DNA of 64,000 bases, taken from NCBI GenBank assembly GCA_002189035.1, contig NEEC01000004.1, forward strand, positions 4,030,001 through 4,094,000, in the 5' to 3' direction. The position numbers and the translations under genes were made by a program. The notes beneath the pieces are model-generated. The model did no database searches and was not told where the DNA came from. It was given only the letters and a program-made list of their open reading frames with translations. Source of the stretch: Utricularia gibba. Its lineage: Eukaryota > Streptophyta > Magnoliopsida > Lamiales > Lentibulariaceae. The number at the start of each line of letters is the position of its first letter. Position 1 is the stretch's first letter. Of the stretch, positions 45,566-57,115 are shown piece after piece.

Positions 45566-48094
45566 TCTCCCCTCCAGTGGGGAGATGGGAATGCTAATAA
45601 ATTGTGTTAAGACGGGTAAAATGCTAATAAATTGTGCTAGTAGGGTAAATTGCATATTAAATACATTTGAAAACAGTAAAAGACCGACTGTTGAAAAATA
45701 CTCATCTCTCTTTTTTCTAGTTTGAAAATACACATACTCTCAAAACACTTTTTGATAAATACCTATACTTAATATTTGTTTAAAATTGAATACAAAAAAA
45801 TTAAATACATTGACAATCTATATTCATATTCATTATTTTATTAAAATTTTTAAAAATAAAAATAAATGTTATATTCTTTGTATTTAAATGTTATATCTAT
45901 ATAATATTGTGCCGCTAATGAATCACCATGCTTAACATTTCAACCAACTTTGCCATGGTCTTTACTTCCTTAGTTCCATTGTTGCCATTGGTTTGGCGTT
46001 GTCCACGTCCCTATGTTCCGGCTTCCCTCCTTGAACTAAGCTAGCACTAGTTCTAACCATTTTGCCAGCACAATACTCTGGTTAGTTCTCGTTAATTCAC
46101 GTGTTACCTTGACCTTACAGATGGCGGGGATGGTCTGAGCAATGATATATCCTCCTATGTGGTCCGCCACGAACCTAACTCTAATACCATTTGTGACGGT
46201 CCGTCAAGACACCTAGTCGAGCAACCATCATCAAAGACACAAAAATGTATGAGACGCTATCAATAATAAAGTTTGCTAGTATTGAATGTCTATTAAAGAT
46301 AGTTGTATCAACTTATGGTTGAATAATGAAAAAATGTAATTGTTCAATAAACTAAGAATAAGATTTAAGATTTTCATCATTCACAATAATATAAACAGTT
46401 GATATAATAAACAATAATAAATAATTTACGATCATAAAAAATTAAATTTAGATAACAAAAAATAACAATTCATTATTTCAGAGTATAAATATTATCATGC
46501 ATAAAAATGAGTTACATCAATTGAAAGGATGAGATTACACAATTTGGATTCGATTGTATATCATAAACTGATTATTCTACAATTGTATTTGAATTTATCT
46601 ATTGGAGCACAAACATATGGCAAGACAAGTTATTCATTAATGATTCCTAAGATACCTGAATAAATTCAAATCCATGTTGAACACTGAATCAAACCTTTTC
46701 ATAATCAATGATATAATTGTATTCGATTTGTATCTCAACAATTACCTTACGAATCCTTAACTCTAAAATAAATAAATAAATATTTGAAAATAATGCTAAT
46801 AGAGAAAAAAAATAAATAATAAACAATTATATTATCTTGTATATTTTAAACATAGTCTATCAAATCTCATTCAATGAAAATCACATAGATATTTCTATAT
46901 TTGAATCCCTCAATTCTACTTCAACAAGTATGAAGATAAAAAAACTTTAAATTATTAGAACTCATCTCTCTATGATTTATAAAGACTAATATGAAACTCA
47001 TATTGCATTATTGAAGTAGAATAGCATTTTAATACCAAATGCTTTGATTTACTTTCAATAACACAAAATTAAAAATGTTTTTTTATGTGCCAATGACAAA
47101 AAAAAATCTTCTTCTTTGGATTTAAATTCAATCCTATTTCTCAAACAAAATTATCAAGATCCTAGCTAATATACACTCATTTGTCTACAAATTCATTGGC
47201 CAACATTAGTTCCCCCACTTTGAAATAAATAGTCAATCATTTAGAAGCATTGTTTGAAATTGATATCTAAACTTGATGTATGTAAAATAGAAACTTATGA
47301 TAATTGATTTTTTATATTAAAATATTCTTAAAACCTATCTTTATCTATGTTTCCAATTGTTGTTGACTTATGTTTTGATTCAAAAGACGAAGAATCAGAA
47401 TCGTATATTAGTAGTGAATTAGATGTTATTGTACTATCAAACTTTTCAATTGAAAAAGTAAGGAAATTATAAAACTAAATGAATTATATTTGATTGAAAT
47501 ATGTATTTATCTAAAATTAATCTAATTTTTAATTTATTCCATGAACACCATATCAATTTAAAAAAAAAAAAATCCGCCCCTCAATTATTGGATCTCAAGC
47601 ATCTAATTTGATTGTGGATTGAGTACTAATCTAACCCAATAAATAATCGGACTAGAACCATATTATTAATGACTATATGTAATTGAGGTTTAGCTCGACC
47701 TTAATCCAAAACTTGGCGATAATACTTTGAAATAGGGTTGGGCTAGCTTGGTGCAACCCAATTTTCATTTCTAGTGACGAGAGTATTAATTATTAGGTGA
47801 GTCTTTCGGTTCTCAAGCAATATTCTTTATTAGTAGATATAAAGAAACTCAATTTCTCCAATACACCACATCACAACTTATTTTGTCATTACACCATGGG
47901 AGAGGAGGGCTTTACAAGCCAAATGAATTTGAATTGGACTCCTCAGGTTCCATTCGTGATTTTATAATGTTTCCTCTGCAAATTGGTGTTCACAGAGTGC
48001 TGTTCTTGCCAGCGAAGCATGCCTTCAACCTCATCGGATAATGGGTAAGCCTTAGATATAACGAGTGGCGAAGGGGGCAGCCAAGAAATTCAGG
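45566..48094. other. AT-rich intergenic region with a retroelement trace
   Basis: No gene recognised. On the minus strand TGGTATTAGAGT at 46178..46189 is a one-mismatch form of the initiator-Met primer-binding site, and the sequence beyond it (TTTGTGACGGTC onward) may be the end of an LTR, so an LTR element in minus orientation probably once lay here. The last 150 bases before the APX6-like sequence are less AT-rich. Confidence 0.45.
45691..45780 (+). repeat. Short direct repeat, copy outside the right arm
   Basis: Partner of 40842..40930. It lies about 125 bp beyond the outer end of the right arm. Confidence 0.7.
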
Positions 48095-48999
48095 ATGGAG
48101 AGCGCCTTGCTATCATCCTGTCCCTCGGTCGCCGCCCAGCTATTCCTTTCCACTCCATTGCCATTCCGGCGGAAGAGCCTGCGTCTGCTCTGCTCGGCTT
48201 CTCCGTCTACATTAGGAAGGCGGGCGCTTCTCCTTACGGTGTCTACGCCGTTTCTGCTACCTTCTTCGGCCCTGCCGTTCCGGAATGTCGACTGCCGATA
48301 CTACAGGAAGAGATAAGGAAGCTACTGTCCAAGAACCGGGCTCCTGGTTTACTCCGCCTGGTCTTTCACGATGCTGGGACTTTCGATCTCGCCGACCAAA
48401 GTGGCGGAATGAACGGCTCTATTGTTTACGAACTCGACCGGCCTGAAAATTCCGGCCTCGCGAAGCCAGTGAAGTTTCTGGGGCTAGTGAAAAGTCAATT
48501 GGACGCAATTTGCCCCGTCTCCTGGGCCGATTTGATCGCAGTCGCCGGAGCAGAGGCGGTTTCAATCTGCGGAGGCCCTCAAATTCCTGTTCAATTAGGA
48601 AGAATAGACGCAAGTTCGCCCGATCCCGAAGCCAAACTTCCAGAAGAATCACTCGATGCTTCAACAATGAAGCGGCTATTTCAAACCAAGGGGTTCTCGG
48701 TGCAGGAAATGGTTGTCTTGTCCGGAGCGCACACCTTGGGCTCCAAAGGCTTCGGAAACCCGGTGGTGTTCGACAATTCGTACTACAAGATTCTTATGCA
48801 GAAGCCATGGGTGTCTTCTCCAAAGGGAGCGATGTCGAGCATGATCGGGCTTCCTTCAGATCGTGCACTTGCCGATGACCGAGAATGCGTCCGGTGGATA
48901 TCAAAGTACGCCGATGATCAGAACACGTTCTTCGATGATTTCAGGGATGCGTACATCAAACTTGTGAATACGGGAGCAAAGTGGAAGACCATGGCATGA
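48095..48999 (+). pseudogene. Ascorbate peroxidase 6-like sequence, intronless and frameshifted
   Basis: The ATG frame at 48095 encodes a transit-peptide-like start (MESALLSSCPSVAAQLFLST, then GRRALLLTV) and stops soon after 48283. From there the peroxidase continues in another frame, without introns, to 48999: LLRLVFHDAGTFDLADQSGG with distal Arg and His, PVSWADLIAVAGAEAVSICG, MVVLSGAHTLGSKGFG with the proximal heme His, and a C-terminus with AYIKLVNTGAKWK. This is closest to plant APX6 (class I heme peroxidase, plastid-targeted). One base appears lost near 48283. Plant APX genes normally have many introns, so this may be a retrocopy. A start in the second frame at the ATG in QSGGMNGS would lack the distal histidine. 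Confidence 0.75.
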
Positions 49000-50285
49000 A
49001 CAGCATGCTGTTGATAGAGATTTTGCAGTAGTTGGGTGCTAGGAAGTTGCAGGTTTCTGGTGCATTGTACGATCACATTCTAAACCATAAAAAATACAAT
49101 TACCTGGATTCTGATCACCGCCGGTGACCTTGCTCCTCCGCCGTAGGCGTCACCGCCTCACCAGGGGCAACTGCGGTGAGCCTTAACTAAACGTTGAGGG
49201 CGTAATTGTCATTTCCACGATAAACAGTAATTTAGCCACGATTAAAAAAAAATCAATTTCCACAGTCCTGGAGTCGTTGTTTACAATTGTGAATTGCATC
49301 TGTGAGAAATCAGAGAAGCAAATGTACGGCCCATGAGATCTCATTTCTCACATCCCATGCACTCATTAGCTTTGAGCACATTTTCGAAAACTAGCCTTTT
49401 GGACTGAATCTGGCATTCGTTTATCCATCGATCTTCTTATCATGTGATAATTGTTGGTATTCTGAAACAATTTGCAGTTAAATATGCTGATTGGGTGAAA
49501 TTTGTAGCTGCTGTTGACTTGTTGCTGTTAGAAGTAAAGCAAATTTGTGGGATCAATACGCCTTTATGGGTGCTATTTCGGACATACCTTCAGGCTAAAA
49601 AGCTCAAAATCTCGTTGTCGTCTAAGAATCCCAGCTCAATATCTGGTTTTCTTCACTTCCCTGATCCACTTATTTTCTCTATCGTCGATACTGTGGAGAG
49701 ATTTCTGTTTATTTTTCATCTATTGCTTCAGTTACTACCGAAGGTTTGAGCTATTTGTTTTGTTGAGAATTGGGATTTGCTGGGTTCAGGTGGGCAGATC
49801 TAATGCTTTTTTTGTTGGTTTGTATCAGGAAGGGAAAAAAAATCCGCGTTTTCTTACAATTTGTGGTCTGATTGTGATCCTGATCGCTGCTTGCTGTCCC
49901 TAGTTATTTTGCAATTGATTTTATTTTTGTCTTGTATTGTGGTGGGGCTTCAGCTTGTAAAGAGAGATAGATAGGCTTGGTGTAATAGTCTGACCGAATT
50001 ATATGCAGAAAATGACTGCAGTGACCTTGATAGATTTGGTGTTTCTGGTGCATTTTAGGGAGTGTTTTTGTTTTCTCCTAATATTTTCTGTCGCTGAAGT
50101 GTGATGGCATGTACAAATCCAGATTTCATTGTTTCCATCTATGACTTTTGCGAATCCTAATCTTTAAGCCTAAGGAAGCTCGATAGAATTCTGTTCAGAA
50201 TCAGACTGAGAAATCACTTATGAGGTCTTGCGTTTGTAGATTTTCTGATTTATTTGATCCTGCATCCTTCTCGTTGTAGTTTGAG
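49000..50285 (+). promoter_or_regulatory. PP2C promoter and leader region
   Basis: From about 49400 the sequence is T-rich with TTG/GTT richness typical of leader introns, and the start codon follows a likely leader acceptor near 50277 (TCGTTGTAG). Short open frames here have no recognised motif. Confidence 0.45.
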
Positions 50286-52472
50286 ATGGGTGTATACCTC
50301 AGTACTCCAAAAACGGACAAGTTTTCAGAAGATGGCGAGAATGATAGACTTAGGTTTGGTGTGTCATCCATGCAAGGATGGCGAGCTACAATGGAAGATG
50401 CTGTATGCTACACCTTACTTTCTTGAATGAATTTCTCTGGCTCGTGTTTTGTTTTGTTCTTAGTCCTAAATTTATGCTTTTAAGTGATTTTTTTCTTGTC
50501 GCTTCTTCTCCAGCATGCAGCTATTCCGCACTTGGATTCATTTACATCCTTCTTTGGTGTGTATGATGGCCATGGGGGTACGTACATCATGTAATTCACT
50601 TTTAAACAGCGCACATTAGGCAAATCTTCTAGAGTGCATCTGTGTCACCATTTTAGTTCTGAATGATTATGCATTCCATTAGCCATTCTCTGGTTTGATA
50701 ACTGTAATGGAAGCCATTCTCTTTGCAATTTATCATTTTTATCCCTATTGGATGGTTTTGTTTTCGGTTCGCAGGGAAGGTGGTTGCAAAATTCTGTGCC
50801 AAGTACCTTCACCAGCAAGTGCTCAAGAATGAAGAATATTCATCGGGAGATGTAGGGACTTCCATTCATAAAGCATTTTTCAGGTATACAATACCCTGTT
50901 AATAGTATGCTGTTTTCAGGAGCTGTCCCCTTCTTCTGAGCCTTTAAAGAGTAATTTGTCAACTTTCTAAACGCCTCTGCGTCTTTGTTTTTTTACCTTG
51001 CATATTTGTACCCTTACTTTCTTAGAACAAGCTGTTTGAAGCGCAATTCTCTCTCTTTGTTTGTTCCTTCTAGTCAATATCTTTTAGTCTTTAGGCTATA
51101 TTGATAAGTAAACGAAACGCCCTCTAAATGTTTATTCTTCTGGAATTGAATACCTTACAATGATTGAACATTCACGATTCAGGATGGATGAGATGATGCG
51201 TGGTCAAAGAGGTTGGAGGGAGTTGGCAGTTCTTGGAGATAAAATTAACAAGTTCACCGGTTTGATAGAAGGTTTTATTTGGTCCCCAAAAGCTGCGGAA
51301 AAGAATGACCAAGTTGATGATTGGGCATTTGAAGAGGTATCTGAATGAACAGCCAGATACATATGCTCTTCTCTTCTTAAAACTCGTTTATTTATAACTT
51401 CACAAAGTCTTCTGGAGCCAGATACATATGCCTCTATCCTTAACTCGTTTCTATTACTCAGTTTTTGCTTGATATTGTGTGCAGGGACCACATTCCAATT
51501 TTGCTGGGCCGACATCTGGTTGTACTGCTTGTGTTGCTCTTGTTAGGGAGAACCAACTTATTGTAGCTAATGCCGGAGATTCTCGTTGTGTGATCTCCCG
51601 TAATGGCCGGGTACTTGACCATACACTACATTTCAAAGATCCACTGAGCTGAGTTGATGGGACCAAATACCATGCTTCTGTTTCTTTTTTAGGCCTACAA
51701 TCTGTCGAGAGACCATAAACCCGATCTCGAAGCTGAAAAGGATAGAATCCTAAAAGCAGGTGGATTCATCCATGCAGGCCGTGTGAACGGAAGCTTGAAT
51801 CTCGCTAGAGCTATTGGTGCATGGCATTTTCCATCCCTGGTTCTTCCTTATGATCGTAGCTAACAACTGATTTGCTTGACTTCATTGCAGGTGATATGGA
51901 ATTCAAGCAAAATAAGTTTTTGCCTGCTGAAAAGCAAATAGTCACTGCAAATCCAGATATAAACACTGTATGCATGCTGTCCCCTTAAGCTGTATTCTGC
52001 AGGCCGCATTATCATGTACCGCTGTCTTTTTGTATCAGGTGGAACTCTGCGAAGATGATGAATTTCTGGTTTTGGCCTGCGATGGTGTTTGGTAAGCAGC
52101 AATCCTGGTCATTGTTTGAGTAGTTCAAGTGTCCTATGGTAAAGCATATCTGGTCCCTTTCTCAGGGATTGCATGTCAAGCCAGCAACTAGTCGATTTCG
52201 TAACAGAGCAGCTAAAATCTGTAAGTTGTGCATCAATTCTCACCCTCTCCACAGCAGGGGAGTCACTCACTGGGTGGCAAATGCAGGAGAGTAAGCTTTC
52301 TGTAGTCTGCGAACGGGTGCTCGATAGATGCCTCGCACCATCGACTGTAGGAGGGGAGGGCTGCGATAACATGACCATGATTTTGGTTGAGTTCAAGAAA
52401 AGCAGCTGCGCATCCGTTGATTCTACTACAGCCACTAGTTGTTTGGTTGAGAAAGAAACCACCTCAAGTTGA
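50286..52472 (+). CDS. Protein phosphatase 2C (PPM family, clade I type)
   Basis: Ten in-phase exons (50286..50402, 50514..50577, 50775..50883, 51183..51336, 51485..51610, 51693..51816, 51891..51967, 52039..52091, 52166..52220, 52287..52472) give about 354 residues. The PP2C motifs follow in order: [20 protein letters not shown] with metal-binding Asp, [46 protein letters not shown] and [22 protein letters not shown] at the start is the typical N-myristoylation-like beginning of this clade. It removes phosphate from Ser/Thr in a Mg/Mn-dependent way; substrate unknown. It converges on PBF1, with 366 bases between the stops. No lesion was found. Confidence 0.94.
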
Positions 52473-52838
52473 AGCAGCTGATAAAGCAAGTGCGAAACCT
52501 GGTTTTCTGGGGTGCACTGTACATAAATATGCAGGATTTGGTGCACCCCATTTTGACTCTTGGCCTGTGAGTTCTCTTCCTGATGGCTGCCTGGTTTAAC
52601 CTGCTTTTGCATAAACTCCGATTCACTTCGAAGTAGTTTGAGCGTTTTGGATGTTATAAGTTCCAGTCGGATGTAAGATCTGAACAATGCTATCTAGAAA
52701 CCATTTAGTCAATCAAATTCTCAAGATTCCGCAATGACTAAGAAGCAAACATGAGTGCCCCTCGAGGCAGAAAGCAGGAAAAAGAACAGACACCATTTGA
52801 GAATCTGAAGGGGTTCCCATGGGGATGAAATCCATTGC
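52473..52838. terminator. Shared 3' region of convergent PP2C and PBF1
   Basis: Both 3' UTRs must fit into 366 bases, so the transcripts may overlap. No separate feature was recognised. Confidence 0.4.
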
Positions 52839-54638
52839 CTAGTCTTTACGGAGCTCCATATACTCACGTCGTACTCCACTTCCGTTCAAGACGAGGATTT
52901 CCAGCCTATCTCCCTGTGAGGAAAAGGAAGTTGATAAGACATTTCTTTCGAAAAGAGTGGTGAGGCAAGGCTCTATCTCATCTAAGGAGAAAGGAGCTCG
53001 AGCTACAAAATTTGAAGGATGACAGTGCTTCGTGGATATTAAGCGGTCAAGAATGACAGTCAAATACCGTATAAATATCCCTTTCAGTGGCAGATGCAAA
53101 GCACGTTTTCACCAAGTCAATGGCCTCCGTTTCAGAGAGAGGAGTAATTGCATCCTGAGATAATTTATAGTTTTCAGACCATGAAACTAAGGAACTTATG
53201 CAGATGGAAAGAGTCTCCATTTAATGATAGTGGACGCACCCTTGCAGGTAATAAGAGAGGACTTGGAGATTTGAGTTGGTTGTCCAAAAATGGAGTGATG
53301 AGAGTAGCTCCGGAACCTTGAGCACTGTATCCCACCCTCTCATAAGACCCCACAGCATCATAGGTAAAAACACAACCCTTACCTTCATTAGTCGAAACAA
53401 GAAGCATGTAAATAAAAGAAAGATTTGTTCTCTACGACCGAATGCATGTTGCCATCCTTACCTTCACTGTCAAGGCCACCCAATACATTGAAAGCATAGT
53501 AAGGGAAGAAACGCTTGTGGTACAGGGTGTTTGAGAGAAGCTGCGCCATTGCAGGGCAGCTCATTTGCTTGTTATGCTGGTGTTGGTAGAGCTGTGATTT
53601 GCAACATTATTATATCATGAGAAAAAGGGAATTACAAGTAATTTCGGATATCAGATAATGATTTAAGAAAACAGCTCATTATCTATTTCTATGAAGCTAA
53701 CAAGTTCCAATGTATAACATTGTTGAATAACTCACCAAGTGCCTAGCAGACAACACCTTTTGTAGAGCTCTAACATCAGCCTGGAACCCTGAGGATGCCA
53801 TCACCGATTTGTCTGCTCTGTATTGTTAACACAAAGAAAATCACTACAACGAACAAAGGTTGACATGAGAGATTGCTAGAAAAAAATACATCAAATTAAA
53901 CAAGAAGCGCCAAATTCATACTTCCTCAAAAATAACATGGATCCTACAAAAATTATACTCTGAACAGAAGCACCAAATCAGCAGGATTGAAGGAACGTGA
54001 GTTCAAATAAATTCACTTTTTTCTTAAACCGCATAAAGCCCATAGTAGTCGAACAGCACTTTAAGGAGTTTATACACTGCGTCTTGTAGAGAATCATAGA
54101 GGCAAAACTTAATAGATCCCTATGATGAAGATCTTTTTTTTTTCGCATTTTTTTGGTCTTGTGGTGGACTATAATTCTGCACCAAATTAAGGAAGGCTTC
54201 TCACATTTAATCAAAAACTCTTGATAACATAACACACAAAGAAGTTTAACGGAAACCTGACTCTCCTGTGATACCACCCCACTAAAGGCAATCAGAAAGA
54301 GCACACAGAAAACGCCAATCAGATGCCCTTGACCACAAATAATGAACCCAAAAATTAAATTCGTGAGTAATCAGCACCAAATTCGAAACTTTACAGCTGA
54401 ATAATTTTAGAGTAGTCCCGAGTAAGAATGTTATAGCCAGTGGACATTCGAGTATCGGACGCGATCACGCAGTAGTCAGCTCCAGCAATCGCAACGCAGG
54501 TCCTAAATACAACAACAGCCTTATCAACACCGTAAGCACGCCTTCGAATCTTTTCCATCAAGAAAAAAAAAAAAACTGGGATTCAGCTTACCCGCCATTG
54601 TTATCGTAAGGAGACCAATTTGCTCGTTGCTTTGTCAT
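52839..54638 (-). CDS. PBF1: 20S proteasome subunit beta type-1 (beta6)
   Basis: Minus-strand exons read, in order, MTKQRANWSPYDNNGG, TCVAIAGADYCVIASDTRMS, ADKSVMASSGFQADVRALQK, HNKQMSCPAMAQLLSNTLYH, FFPYYAFNVLGGLDSEGKGC, YDAVGSYERVGYSAQGSG, SPSPLLLPARDAITPLSETE, FASATERDIYT and LEILVLNGSG to a tail ending in LRKD. This matches plant PBF1 throughout, at about the usual 223 residues. Beta6 is a structural subunit of the inner rings without catalytic threonine activity. Splice sites are GT-AG and the phases fit, for example GG|G across the first intron. The start is the ATG at 54638..54636. It is a housekeeping gene in the cytosol and nucleus. Confidence 0.93.
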
Positions 54639-55542
54639 TGGAAAACTTCGAACAGAAACCAGATCCTCAAGAGACAAAGAAAACACGCGATTTAGGGTTC
54701 CAAAATCTGTATACAAATCCTCACCAAGTATGAATATTTATTTTTTATTTTTTATTTTAACAAAAAGGCTCTTCTCGTGATGTCTTTTCTTTTCTCTCAA
54801 GAAATTGGACGACAGGCGACTTGGGAAATATTGTCGTGTAATAATAGAAATAAAAATTAGAAAAATAAAATAAAATAGCGGTTTATAAAATTAATTTGTA
54901 TTGAATTATATGTATTAATATTTAATTTGATAATAAATTATATTAATATTATAGATTAATTATTAATATACGTTTCTCTTATTATTTGATTCATGATGAA
55001 ATACAATTATACAAACTCATAATTTATATATATTTCATTAATCCTATAATGTAAAAATTATCCTCAATCATCTATTTCACTTTCCATTTTTTATTCACAA
55101 ATTTGTTGTTAATATCAATTTAATTTTTTATTTTTATTAACAAAAAATTATTTATATTTAATATCAAACAAATTGAAATATAGTACAAAATGATTGTTAA
55201 ACAGTTTGTTGAATCAATCTGATAATGATATAAGCTCAGGGCCAGCCCAATAAGAACGGCCTTATTGAGTATTCAATTCGGCCCAGTTCTGTAAAAGGCC
55301 AGCCCAACATTTAATAATTACACAAATATTAATCATATATTTATATATAAAAAGGTTGTCCTCTATGAAGATGTTCGGTTTTTTTTTCTCCGCCTTGGTT
55401 CGTCATGCAATCAACAGGTGGCGGCTTCGTATCTCCATGAACGGAATCTCCAAGGTTTTCGGGTGTTTCCTGAGCCGCTGAACATTGGAACCAGCGTCAC
55501 CCATCGGTCCTCCATGGAAACTACTGTGTGTGGAGACCACAA
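54639..55542. other. AT-rich spacer upstream of PBF1
   Basis: Contains the PBF1 promoter at its left end. A mixed-composition block begins at about 55370 and leads into the repeat-rich patch. No gene was recognised. Confidence 0.45.
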
Positions 55543-55645
55543 TGATTTTCAACTTATATTCAAGTTTTACCGGTGGCTGCTGCTTCACCCCTTTCTGCAA
55601 TGGCTTTCAACAAAGGGTTTATACTTACCAAAGTGAGCATTAGAG
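55543..55645 (+). repeat. Host segment repeated at 56887-57165, copy 1 (empty site)
   Basis: Reads TTCAACTTATATTCAAG, then CCGGTGGCTGCTGCTTCACC, then CAAAGTGAGCATTA. Copy 2 has the same order but a MITE sits in GTGGCTGC. This copy shows the uninterrupted state. Confidence 0.75.
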
Positions 55646-55654
55646 AAAAAGAGT

Positions 55655-56870
55655 AGGAGAAGTGTTTTATTGAATTTTGAACCACACGATAAGATACAAG
55701 AGATGATATTCAAATAGAATCTTCAAGATGATTAAAAATTCATTTTTTTTCTTCCTTGATTGATAGACTACTTTGATTTTATCCTTTAAATTAAGGGATA
55801 AGCACGTGGCTCTCTTTCAATAGCATGTGACTTAATTACTTCATTGACACAAAAGATGATCTTTGGACTATTCTTCTCCTCATCACATCTTGGTAGAGGT
55901 AGTGTCTTGCCTTGTGAAAGTGAGATACTGCAAAGCTCTAATCAAGACTCTAAAAGGTGTAGGACTTGCAAGAGTTTCAGCCTTTGTTGGAGGTGTGACC
56001 TTAGTTGCTTGGAGAGTTAGTGCTGATTTACAATCTTGTAAAACAAACTTATCAAAAATAGATAAGGCATAGGACTTTTGTGTTTTGTACCACTTGTACA
56101 CCAAGAAAATAATGCAAGAACCCAAGATTCTTCATAGCAAACTCTGAGGATAGTCACTCAATTAGTTTAGTTACATTGCGCATGGCATACCGTTTCGAAG
56201 TTCGTTTCGAGATGATCATCTTTCCTGTTGAAAGCTTCTTCATCATCCTTGGACGAAGACGCTTTCAACAGGAAAGATGACCAGCTCGGAATGAGCTTTG
56301 AAACGGTATGCCGTGCGCATAGTAATAAAACCAAAGTATCATTACCAATATATGAAATGAAGAGTGAAAGATCCACAAGACTGTACAAGAAATCAATATG
56401 TAAGAGAAATGAACTAAATCAATCATACCATGGCTTTGGTGCTTGTTTTAACCCATATAATGTTTGAGTAAGATTGCAAACATGTGTTGGAAATACCTTG
56501 TTTTTCATACTTGGAGGATGTTTCATGAAAATATCCTTATAGATATGATCATGCATAAAAACATTCTTAACATCAAGTTGATATATCTTCCATCCATTAC
56601 TCAATCCAATAGACATGATACGACCTATGATGTTTGGTTGAATAACATGAGAAAAAGTTTCAGTATAATTATTTTATTGAATTTTGAACCACACAATAAA
56701 ATACAAGAGATAGATGTTTAAATAGATTGTTAGAATTGATTATAGATCCATTTTTTTTATTCTTTAAATTATAGATCCATTTTTTAAAAAATACAAAATA
56801 TACTTTGACTTTATTCCTTAAATTAAGGGATAATAATGTGCCTCTATTTCAACACCACAACACCATATTA
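55655..56870 (-). mobile_element. Truncated copia element with possible LTR pair
   Basis: Similar blocks near 55655-55830 and 56665-56865 (TTGAATTTTGAACCACAC, then TTAAATTAAGGGATAA) may be two LTRs. Between them the minus strand at 56419..56616 reads IYQLDVKNVFMHDHIYKDIF and LTQTLYGLKQAPKPWYD, a copia reverse transcriptase piece. Most of the internal region is gone. Confidence 0.6.
56178..56329. repeat. Hairpin-forming inverted repeat, arms about 64 bp
   Basis: The left arm from GCGCATGGCATACCGTTTC pairs with the right arm ending GAAACGGTATGCCGTGCGC. About 56 of 64 positions match, including a perfect 20-base block (TCATCTTTCCTGTTGAAAGC), around a short loop. Both arms can encode similar peptides (AFNRKDD, FETVC), so it looks like an inverted duplication of a coding fragment. 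Confidence 0.8.
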
Positions 56871-56913
56871 AACCTGCATTAATTCCTTATATTCATGTTT
56901 GATCGGTGGCTGC

Positions 56914-57088
56914 CAGAGGCGGATCTAAGCAGGGCTAAACTGGGGTTCAGCCCAGTCCAAAAAAAGTTTAAAAAATCAATATTAAAATATAAAAGATTTA
57001 ATATATTTAAAATTTGTTTTACTATTGAATTTTATTTTATTAATTTTAAATTAGCACCCCCCATAAATTTGATTAACATCCGCTACTG
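56914..57088. mobile_element. 175-bp hAT-type MITE with 8-bp target duplication
   Basis: Terminal inverted repeats are CAGAGGCGGATCTA at the left and, read from the right end, CAGTAGCGGATGTTA. A perfect 8-bp duplication GTGGCTGC flanks it at 56906..56913 and 57089..57096. The interior is AT-rich and non-coding. Confidence 0.88.
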
Positions 57089-57115
57089 GTGGCTGCTGCT
57101 TCACACCTCTCTGCA

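Noticed and set aside
51860-52687. Minus-strand frames over the PP2C 3' exons
   Set aside because: Shadows of the PP2C coding exons, which carry the full motif set.
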